A DNA stretch of 64,000 nucleotides from Viola odorata (lineage: Eukaryota > Streptophyta > Magnoliopsida > Malpighiales > Violaceae). The notes under the pieces were generated by a model. The model was not told the origin of the DNA. It made no database searches and was given only the letters and a program-made list of their open reading frames with translations. The position numbers were made by a program, and so were the translations under genes. Of the stretch, positions 56,098 to 64,000 are shown one piece after another. Position 1 is the stretch's first letter. Each line of letters begins with the position of its first letter. The stretch lies in the NCBI GenBank assembly GCA_963691705.1, contig OY829541.1, forward strand, positions 30,082,719 through 30,146,718. The letters run 5' to 3'.

Positions 56098-57261
56098 ATG
56101 TCTTACACGCAATGGTCTAAGAGGCGAGATTATGAGGATGATGTCCGTACTCACCTCAGACGTGAGCATCTCCGAAAGTTGGAGACCTTGACACAAGGAA
56201 ATAAGAGTGTTGAAGAGTACTTTAATGAGATGAAGATTGCTTTGAAGAGAGCACAAGTCAAGGAGACCAAAAGGGAGACGATGACAAGATTCTTCGAAGG
56301 CCTCAACCAAGAGATAATTGATCCACTGCATTACACTGAGTTCTTCTCCTTAGAGGGTATGTTACAAGCGGCGATCACCATAGAGAAACTCAATGTGAGA
56401 TTGGATGAACTTGTGCGAGAACACCAAGCCAGGGATAAGCACATTAGAGAACTAATTGAGAGGCTTCGTGGCGGTGCACCACGGCGAGAGGATGTCAAGA
56501 ATACTACAACGCTTGCGATTGAGTGTGACTTGAGTGTCCAAGGGAAAGCAGAAGTGAGTGAGCGAGAAAAAGAAGAGGGCTTAAAAGAACCCAAAGTCTT
56601 AGAGAAGACTAATCAAAATAGCCCCCATCAAAAGAGTGAGCATGGGTTAACTAATTCTTCTTCTTCTTATTTATTCTCTTCAGGGCAGCAAAAGCAAGAT
56701 GTTTTGAAGGAGAAGGAGTTGTCTAAGTTGCAACAATTAGAGTTGGATGCCTTGGGTAATCCCTTTCCTTCATGTGTTTCCTTTGTTGATTCTAATAGAA
56801 TTGTTGTCTTAAAAGAATCAGATTCGAGGGCGAATCTTTTCGAAGGGGAAGGGAATGATACGATCCTAGCCCCATGGTTAACCCCAGTGACGTTAATGCA
56901 ACCCCTAGACATGGAGACAAGGCAGGAGACGCTGCTTGATCAAGCTTTCAGGCAAAGGATGACATGGAAGGTGCCTTGGAGGCGCAGACACAACAGGCAA
57001 CTTCGTCAGAACGTATCTGGAGCTTTACATGTAGGAATCGTGCGATCGACCTCTCGTTGGAAACTTCAGGATGTTATCTTTCAGGTGGGACAAGATTCAG
57101 CTCATTTGGCCCAGTGGTTTGAAAGTTATGGACGTAAACATTATGGCGCGCAGTCTGTGCGTAAGACAACATACAACATGAAGTTTCGGCCCAAACCTTG
57201 GCCCGATGATGGAGAACTCGACATGGGCTGCTGGAATGTATTTAAATATATTTATATTTAA
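56098..57261 (+). CDS. gag: gag-like ORF, unit 23
   Basis: Intact 387 codons. Right-block amino-acid changes: Glu178 to Gln, Glu356 to Lys and Leu361 to Met. Synonymous changes are at 56193 (CpG) and in the CAAGGG codon near 56540. Ala52 is retained. Confidence 0.8.
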   Translation: MSYTQWSKRRDYEDDVRTHLRREHLRKLETLTQGNKSVEEYFNEMKIALKRAQVKETKRETMTRFFEGLNQEIIDPLHYTEFFSLEGMLQAAITIEKLNVRLDELVREHQARDKHIRELIERLRGGAPRREDVKNTTTLAIECDLSVQGKAEVSEREKEEGLKEPKVLEKTNQNSPHQKSEHGLTNSSSSYLFSSGQQKQDVLKEKELSKLQQLELDALGNPFPSCVSFVDSNRIVVLKESDSRANLFEGEGNDTILAPWLTPVTLMQPLDMETRQETLLDQAFRQRMTWKVPWRRRHNRQLRQNVSGALHVGIVRSTSRWKLQDVIFQVGQDSAHLAQWFESYGRKHYGAQSVRKTTYNMKFRPKPWPDDGELDMGCWNVFKYIYI

Positions 57262-57750
57262 TGTAATTAATTAGTTAGTTAATTAGTTAATTAAGTTATT
57301 TTCTTTAATTAGAACTTCTACTTCTATTCCTATTAGAACTCCTACTTCTATTCCTATTAGGGTTTGCTTGTAACCTATATAAGGAGCCGCTTGGCCTCCT
57401 TAGAAACTTGGCTGTTATTTGATAAATTGAGATATTCTCTTTAATCTCCGCCCCTTGTTCAAGTTGGTTGAACCTTGTTCTTCTTGAGTCTGCAATACTT
57501 GAGTCGTATACAAGTAAATCTTGGAATTGCGTTATTGTGTCGTTTCTCTTAGTGTGATTCTCACATCGTTGAGTCTAGTCCTAAGAATCCGATTCAAGAT
57601 CCTTGACTTGAAATCGATTAGGGCTCTTAGCACAGGTTAGCTAAGTGGTCTAAGCTCGTACTTGTCGAGTTATTTATTTCCGCAGGAAATCCGTCTTTGA
57701 ACAAAGATCAAAATTGGTGCTACGCATCCTAAGGAACCAGGATCGTATCA
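57262..57750 (+). repeat. Putative LTR, unit 24
   Basis: TATA box at 57376; right-block LTR and PBS forms. The leader 57751-58609 has the CCGGTT form (57937 area), a 17-A tract and ATT in place of the upstream ATG. Confidence 0.7.
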
Positions 57751-58609
57751 GTTGGTAGTGGAGCTTAAGGCGTTCAAAGATTGGTAAGTATCTTTATTTG
57801 TTTCAAGTTTTCATCGTTGAAATCGGTAATTCATTCTACTCCATTCAAAACCGATTTCTTTGCTGTGCTTGGTTCGTTTATGTGCAAATTCTGGTCAGTT
57901 GTCAAAATCGAATTTTAATATATAGCTATTGAAGTCCGGTTTGGGTGATTGTGGTTGCGTTGGAAAGCTGCACTTGTAAGGATTCCTAATCAAAAAGAAT
58001 CAAGTGATTCCGATACCGGAGTCAAAAGCTATAGTCGATTTACTAAATTGTGTTTCTGCCAAATCCTGCACAATTTTAAGTTGTCGAAATTAATTTTAAT
58101 ATATAGCTACTGAAGTCAGTTTTGAGTGAAAAAGGATCCGTTGGAAAGCTGTGTTAGTTGGGCTTCCGTATCAAAAAGAATCAATCGATTCAGAGTTAAG
58201 AATAAAAAGTTGTGATCAAAACACTAAGCTGTGTTCATAGTCAAAAAAAAAAAAAAAAACAGAACTGAAATTGAACTTGTTGAGTCCTTTCGAGTCGATT
58301 TTGAGCTTTCTTTGATTCCTTGAAATTGCCTTCTACTCTACTTGCTATTTGTTTGATTGGTTGTTCTTGCAATTACTCAAATATCAAGTGTCACAATTCT
58401 TTTCAGTGCTAGTTTTCTTTGAGAGTCTTCTTGGAAGCTTTTCTTGAACTCTTGAGTCTTACTAACACTTGAACAATTGCAGGGATTATTTGAGTGAATT
58501 TTGTGAGAGCATTAGAGAGTTCAAACATGAGAGTAAACACGTGAGGGAGTGCTAGGATTAGTGCAATTTTATGCTTCTTTTCGTGTTGTGAATTTACAGG
58601 AATTGCAGT

Positions 58610-59773
58610 ATGTCTTACACGCAATGGTCTAAGAGGCGAGATTATGAGGATGATGTCCGTACTCACCTCAGACGTGAGCATCTCCGAAAGTTGGAGACCT
58701 TGACACAAGGAAATAAGAGTGTTGAAGAGTACTTTAATGAGATGAAGATTGCTTTGAAGAGATCACAAGTCAAGGAGACCAAAAGGGAGACGATGACAAG
58801 ATTCTTCGAAGGCCTCAACCAAGAGATAATTGATCCACTACATTACACTGAGTTCTTCTCCTTAGAGGGTATGTTACAAGCGGCGATCACCATAGAGAAA
58901 CTCAATGTGAGATTGGATGAACTTGTGCGAGAACACCAAGCCAGGGATAAGCACATTAGAGAACTAATTGAGAGGCTTCGTGGCGGTGCACCACGGCGAG
59001 AGGATGTCAAGAATACTACAACGCTTGCGATTGAGTGTGACTTGAGTGTCCAAGGGAAAGCAGAAGTGAGTGAGCGAGAAAAAGAAGAGGGCTTAAAAGA
59101 ACCCAAAGTCTTAGAGAAGACTAATCAAAATAGCCCCCATCAAAAGAGTGAGCATGGGTTAACTAATTCTTCTTCTTCTTATTTATTCTCTTCAGGGCAG
59201 CAAAAGCAAGATGTTTTGAAGGAGAAGGAGTTGTCTAAGTTGCAACAATTAGAGTTGGATGCCTTGGGTAATCCCTTTCCTTCATGTGTTTCCTTTGTTG
59301 ATTCTAATAGAATTGTTGTCTTAAAAGAATCAGATTCGAGGGCGAATCTTTTCGAAGGGGAAGGGAATGATACGATCCTAGCCCCATGGTTAACCCCAGT
59401 GACGTTAATGCAACCCCTAGACATGGAGACAAGGCAGGAGACGCTGCTTGATCAAGCTTTCAGGCAAAGGATGACATGGAAGGTGCCTTGGAGGCGCAGA
59501 CACAACAGGCAACTTCGTCAGAACGTATCTGGAGCTTTACATGTAGGAATCGTGCGATCGACCTCTCGTTGGAAACTTCAGGATGTTATCTTTCAGGTGG
59601 GACAAGATTCAGCTCATTTGGCCCAGTGGTTTGAAAGTTATGGACGTAAACATTATGGCGCGCAGTCTGTGCGTAAGACAACATACAACATGAAGTTTCG
59701 GCCCAAACCTTGGCCCGATGATGGAGAACTCGACATGGGCTGCTGGAATGTATTTAAATATATTTATATTTAA
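58610..59773 (+). CDS. gag: gag-like ORF, unit 24
   Basis: Intact. It combines Ala52 to Ser (58763 area) with Gln178, Lys356 and Met361, and has a synonymous CTA for CTG near 58850. Confidence 0.8.
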   Translation: MSYTQWSKRRDYEDDVRTHLRREHLRKLETLTQGNKSVEEYFNEMKIALKRSQVKETKRETMTRFFEGLNQEIIDPLHYTEFFSLEGMLQAAITIEKLNVRLDELVREHQARDKHIRELIERLRGGAPRREDVKNTTTLAIECDLSVQGKAEVSEREKEEGLKEPKVLEKTNQNSPHQKSEHGLTNSSSSYLFSSGQQKQDVLKEKELSKLQQLELDALGNPFPSCVSFVDSNRIVVLKESDSRANLFEGEGNDTILAPWLTPVTLMQPLDMETRQETLLDQAFRQRMTWKVPWRRRHNRQLRQNVSGALHVGIVRSTSRWKLQDVIFQVGQDSAHLAQWFESYGRKHYGAQSVRKTTYNMKFRPKPWPDDGELDMGCWNVFKYIYI

Positions 59774-60262
59774 TGTAATTAATTAGTTAGTTAATTAGTT
59801 AATTAAGTTATTTTCTTTAATTAGAACTTCTACTTCTATTCCTATTAGAACTCCTACTTCTATTCCTATTAGGGTTTGCTTGTAACCTATATAAGGAGCC
59901 GCTTGGCCTCCTTAGAAACTTGGCTGTTATTTGATAAATTGAGATATTCTCTTTAATCTCCGCCCCTTGTTCAAGTTGGTTGAACCTTGTTCTTCTTGAG
60001 TCTGCAATACTTGAGTCGTATACAAGTAAATCTTGGAATTGCGTTATTGTGTCGTTTCTCTTAGTGTGATTCTCACATCGTTGAGTCTAGTCCTAAGAAT
60101 CCGATTCAAGATCCTTGACTTGAAATCGATTAGGGCTCTTAGCACAGGTTAGCTAAGTGGTCTAAGCTCGTACTTGTCGAGTTATTTATTTCCGCAGGAA
60201 ATCCGTCTTTGAACAAAGATCAAAATTGGTGCTACGCATCCTAAGGAACCAGGATCGTATCA
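59774..60262 (+). repeat. Putative LTR, unit 25
   Basis: TATA box at 59888; right-block forms. Leader 60263-61121, 17-A tract, upstream ATG lost. Confidence 0.7.
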
Positions 60263-61121
60263 GTTGGTAGTGGAGCTTAAGGCGTTCAAAGATTGGTAAG
60301 TATCTTTATTTGTTTCAAGTTTTCATCGTTGAAATCGGTAATTCATTCTACTCCATTCAAAACCGATTTCTTTGCTGTGCTTGGTTCGTTTATGTGCAAA
60401 TTCTGGTCAGTTGTCAAAATCGAATTTTAATATATAGCTATTGAAGTCCGGTTTGGGTGATTGTGGTTGCGTTGGAAAGCTGCACTTGTAAGGATTCCTA
60501 ATCAAAAAGAATCAAGTGATTCCGATACCGGAGTCAAAAGCTATAGTCGATTTACTAAATTGTGTTTCTGCCAAATCCTGCACAATTTTAAGTTGTCGAA
60601 ATTAATTTTAATATATAGCTACTGAAGTCAGTTTTGAGTGAAAAAGGATCCGTTGGAAAGCTGTGTTAGTTGGGCTTCCGTATCAAAAAGAATCAATCGA
60701 TTCAGAGTTAAGAATAAAAAGTTGTGATCAAAACACTAAGCTGTGTTCATAGTCAAAAAAAAAAAAAAAAACAGAACTGAAATTGAACTTGTTGAGTCCT
60801 TTCGAGTCGATTTTGAGCTTTCTTTGATTCCTTGAAATTGCCTTCTACTCTACTTGCTATTTGTTTGATTGGTTGTTCTTGCAATTACTCAAATATCAAG
60901 TGTCACAATTCTTTTCAGTGCTAGTTTTCTTTGAGAGTCTTCTTGGAAGCTTTTCTTGAACTCTTGAGTCTTACTAACACTTGAACAATTGCAGGGATTA
61001 TTTGAGTGAATTTTGTGAGAGCATTAGAGAGTTCAAACATGAGAGTAAACACGTGAGGGAGTGCTAGGATTAGTGCAATTTTATGCTTCTTTTCGTGTTG
61101 TGAATTTACAGGAATTGCAGT

Positions 61122-62285
61122 ATGTCTTACACGCAATGGTCTAAGAGGCGAGATTATGAGGATGATGTCCGTACTCACCTCAGACGTGAGCATCTCCGAA
61201 AGTTGGAGACCTTGACACAAGGAAATAAGAGTGTTGAAGAGTACTTTAATGAGATGAAGATTGCTTTGAAGAGATCACAAGTCAAGGAGACCAAAAGGGA
61301 GACGATGACAAGATTCTTCGAAGGCCTCAACCAAGAGATAATTGATCCACTACATTACACTGAGTTCTTCTCCTTAGAGGGTATGTTACAAGCGGCGATC
61401 ACCATAGAGAAACTCAATGTGAGATTGGATGAACTTGTGCGAGAACACCAAGCCAGGGATAAGCACATTAGAGAACTAATTGAGAGGCTTCGTGGCGGTG
61501 CACCACGGCGAGAGGATGTCAAGAATACTACAACGCTTGCGATTGAGTGTGACTTGAGTGTCCAAGGGAAAGCAGAAGTGAGTGAGCGAGAAAAAGAAGA
61601 GGGCTTAAAAGAACCCAAAGTCTTAGAGAAGACTAATCAAAATAGCCCCCATGAAAAGAGTGAGCATGGGTTAACTAATTCTTCTTCTTCTTATTTATTC
61701 TCTTCAGGGCAGCAAAAGCAAGATGTTTTGAAGGAGAAGGAGTTGTCTAAGTTGCAACAATTAGAGTTGGATGCCTTGGGTAATCCCTTTCCTTCATGTG
61801 TTTCCTTTGTTGATTCTAATAGAATTGTTGTCTTAAAAGAATCAGATTCGAGGGCGAATCTTTTCGAAGGGGAAGGGAATGATACGATCCTAGCCCCATG
61901 GTTAACCCCAGTGACGTTAATGCAACCCCTAGACATGGAGACAAGGCAGGAGACGCTGCTTGATCAAGCTTTCAGGCAAAGGATGACATGGAAGGTGCCT
62001 TGGAGGCGCAGACACAACAGGCAACTTCGTCAGAACGTATCTGGAGCTTTACATGTAGGAATCGTGCGATCGACCTCTCGTTGGAAACTTCAGGATGTTA
62101 TCTTTCAGGTGGGACAAGATTCAGCTCATTTGGCCCAGTGGTTTGAAAGTTATGGACGTAAACATTATGGCGCGCAGTCTGTGCGTAAGACAACATACAA
62201 CATGAAGTTTCGGCCCAAACCTTGGCCCGATGATGGAGAACTCGACATGGGCTGCTGGAATGTATTTAAATATATTTATATTTAA
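61122..62285 (+). CDS. gag: gag-like ORF, unit 25
   Basis: Intact. It has Ser52, Lys356 and Met361 but the common Glu178, so the marker combination differs from both units 23 and 24. Confidence 0.8.
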   Translation: MSYTQWSKRRDYEDDVRTHLRREHLRKLETLTQGNKSVEEYFNEMKIALKRSQVKETKRETMTRFFEGLNQEIIDPLHYTEFFSLEGMLQAAITIEKLNVRLDELVREHQARDKHIRELIERLRGGAPRREDVKNTTTLAIECDLSVQGKAEVSEREKEEGLKEPKVLEKTNQNSPHEKSEHGLTNSSSSYLFSSGQQKQDVLKEKELSKLQQLELDALGNPFPSCVSFVDSNRIVVLKESDSRANLFEGEGNDTILAPWLTPVTLMQPLDMETRQETLLDQAFRQRMTWKVPWRRRHNRQLRQNVSGALHVGIVRSTSRWKLQDVIFQVGQDSAHLAQWFESYGRKHYGAQSVRKTTYNMKFRPKPWPDDGELDMGCWNVFKYIYI

Positions 62286-62774
62286 TGTAATTAATTAGTT
62301 AGTTAATTAGTTAATTAAGTTATTTTCTTTAATTAGAACTTCTACTTCTATTCCTATTAGAACTCCTACTTCTATTCCTATTAGGGTTTGCTTGTAACCT
62401 ATATAAGGAGCCGCTTGGCCTCCTTAGAAACTTGGCTGTTATTTGATAAATTGAGATATTCTCTTTAATCTCCGCCCCTTGTTCAAGTTGGTTGAACCTT
62501 GTTCTTCTTGAGTCTGCAATACTTGAGTCGTATACAAGTAAATCTTGGAATTGCGTTATTGTGTCGTTTCTCTTAGTGTGATTCTCACATCGTTGAGTCT
62601 AGTCCTAAGAATCCGATTCAAGATCCTTGACTTGAAATCGATTAGGGCTCTTAGCACAGGTTAGCTAAGTGGTCTAAGCTCGTACTTGTCGAGTTATTTA
62701 TTTCCGCAGGAAATCCGTCTTTGAACAAAGATCAAAATTGGTGCTACGCATCCTAAGGAACCAGGATCGTATCA
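62286..62774 (+). repeat. Putative LTR, unit 26
   Basis: TATA box at 62400; right-block forms. The leader 62775-63633 has a 17-A tract, the upstream ATG lost, and a private T in the second duplication copy (TAGCTATTGAAGTCAG, 63126-63141). Confidence 0.7.
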
Positions 62775-63633
62775 GTTGGTAGTGGAGCTTAAGGCGTTCA
62801 AAGATTGGTAAGTATCTTTATTTGTTTCAAGTTTTCATCGTTGAAATCGGTAATTCATTCTACTCCATTCAAAACCGATTTCTTTGCTGTGCTTGGTTCG
62901 TTTATGTGCAAATTCTGGTCAGTTGTCAAAATCGAATTTTAATATATAGCTATTGAAGTCCGGTTTGGGTGATTGTGGTTGCGTTGGAAAGCTGCACTTG
63001 TAAGGATTCCTAATCAAAAAGAATCAAGTGATTCCGATACCGGAGTCAAAAGCTATAGTCGATTTACTAAATTGTGTTTCTGCCAAATCCTGCACAATTT
63101 TAAGTTGTCGAAATTAATTTTAATATATAGCTATTGAAGTCAGTTTTGAGTGAAAAAGGATCCGTTGGAAAGCTGTGTTAGTTGGGCTTCCGTATCAAAA
63201 AGAATCAATCGATTCAGAGTTAAGAATAAAAAGTTGTGATCAAAACACTAAGCTGTGTTCATAGTCAAAAAAAAAAAAAAAAACAGAACTGAAATTGAAC
63301 TTGTTGAGTCCTTTCGAGTCGATTTTGAGCTTTCTTTGATTCCTTGAAATTGCCTTCTACTCTACTTGCTATTTGTTTGATTGGTTGTTCTTGCAATTAC
63401 TCAAATATCAAGTGTCACAATTCTTTTCAGTGCTAGTTTTCTTTGAGAGTCTTCTTGGAAGCTTTTCTTGAACTCTTGAGTCTTACTAACACTTGAACAA
63501 TTGCAGGGATTATTTGAGTGAATTTTGTGAGAGCATTAGAGAGTTCAAACATGAGAGTAAACACGTGAGGGAGTGCTAGGATTAGTGCAATTTTATGCTT
63601 CTTTTCGTGTTGTGAATTTACAGGAATTGCAGT

Positions 63634-64000
63634 ATGTCTTACACGCAATGGTCTAAGAGGCGAGATTATGAGGATGATGTCCGTACTCACCTCAGACGTG
63701 AGCATCTCCGAAAGTTGGAGACCTTGACACAAGGAAATAAGAGTGTTGAAGAGTACTTTAATGAGATGAAGATTGCTTTGAAGAGAGCACAAGTCAAGGA
63801 GACCAAAAGGGAGACGATGACAAGATTCTTCGAAGGCCTCAACCAAGAGATAATTGATCCACTGCATTACACTGAGTTCTTCTCCTTAGAGGGTATGTTA
63901 CAAGCGGCGATCACCATAGAGAAACTCAATGTGAGATTGGATGAACTTGTGCGAGAACACCAAGCCAGGGATAAGCACATTAGAGAACTAATTGAGAGGC
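63634..64000 (+). CDS. gag: gag-like ORF, unit 26, 3' end outside window (partial)
   Basis: The first 122 codons covering the gag core are present and open. Ala52 and the CTG form are retained, so this unit resembles unit 23 rather than 24 and 25 in this part. Confidence 0.8.
   Translation, partial: MSYTQWSKRRDYEDDVRTHLRREHLRKLETLTQGNKSVEEYFNEMKIALKRAQVKETKRETMTRFFEGLNQEIIDPLHYTEFFSLEGMLQAAITIEKLNVRLDELVREHQARDKHIRELIER

Larger units (their letters stand above)
1..64000 (+). mobile_element. Tandem array (megasatellite) of a gag-only LTR retrotransposon, about 2.51 kb per unit
   Basis: The whole window is a direct repeat of one unit: LTR, leader, gag-like ORF, then the next LTR. LTRs start at 932, 3443, 5953, 8463, 10973, 13483, 15994, 18505, 21016, 23527, 26038, 28549, 31059, 33570, 36081, 38592, 41103, 43614, 46125, 48636, 51147, 53658, 54750, 57262, 59774 and 62286. 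The period is 2,510, 2,511 or 2,512 bp, and the difference is explained by a poly-A tract of 15, 16 or 17 bases in the leader. Units differ by only a few substitutions. There is one LTR per monomer and no flanking DNA or target-site duplication between units, so these are not independent insertions. The organisation fits unequal recombination between LTRs, or amplification of a one-LTR circle. No other gene is present between units: each stretch between ORFs is LTR plus leader. Confidence 0.95.

Noticed and set aside
1..64000. CRISPR array or ribosomal DNA repeat
   Set aside because: The period is 2.5 kb with no short repeat/spacer structure, and no rRNA sequence was recognised.
1..64000. Pure assembly duplication artefact
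   Set aside because: Private substitutions in many units and block-shared markers argue for distinct real copies. The identical-looking units 16-20 remain the weakest point for exact copy number.
1..64000. Endogenous pararetrovirus
   Set aside because: No reverse transcriptase, movement or coat protein region is present, and TG...CA LTR-type ends with a gypsy gag core fit an LTR retrotransposon.

Overview
The window is one head-to-tail tandem array. A unit of 2,510-2,512 bp repeats from the first base to the last: 26 LTR copies, 24 complete gag-like ORFs and 3 partial ones, all on the + strand. No unique flanking sequence is visible on either side. TATA-type LTR promoters, a U2-type intron with a perfect TACTAAC branch site, a telo-box, AT-rich leaders and a Ty3/gypsy gag core point to a nuclear plant genome, most likely an angiosperm. 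The species cannot be named from the sequence.

Unit layout (unit 1, 932-3442): a putative LTR of 489 bp (932-1420; TG...CA, telo-box 1028-1035, TATA box 1046-1052); a primer-binding-site-like motif (1423-1434); an 858-bp leader (1421-2278) with a probable intron, a diverged internal duplication and a poly-A tract of 15-17 bases; then a 387-codon ORF (2279-3442) whose stop codon touches the next LTR. The ORF carries only the second half of a Ty3/gypsy gag domain, a charged linker, and a tail resembling the extreme C-terminus of a gypsy polyprotein. No zinc knuckle, protease, reverse transcriptase, RNase H or integrase is present anywhere. The unit is therefore a non-autonomous gag-only LTR element (TR-GAG or LARD-like) that now behaves as a long satellite with one LTR per monomer.

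Region by region: unit 0 (1-931) is a 3' fragment. Units 1-5 (932-13482) mostly have a 15-A tract. Units 6-10 (13483-26037) share a synonymous C-to-T in the ORF. Units 11-21 (26038-53657) share a leader G-to-C, with unit 14 as an exception. Unit 22 (53658-54749) is broken by a 200-N assembly gap. Units 23-26 (54750-64000) form a distinct subfamily with altered PBS, a lost upstream ORF start, a 17-A tract and two fixed amino-acid changes. The blocks of shared variants show local homogenisation by unequal exchange or gene conversion and argue that most copies are real rather than assembly duplicates.

If transcribed, each LTR would start an RNA whose first exon has no AUG. Splicing to the downstream acceptor would place the gag AUG first. 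Reverse transcription and integration would need enzymes from an autonomous partner that is not in this window.
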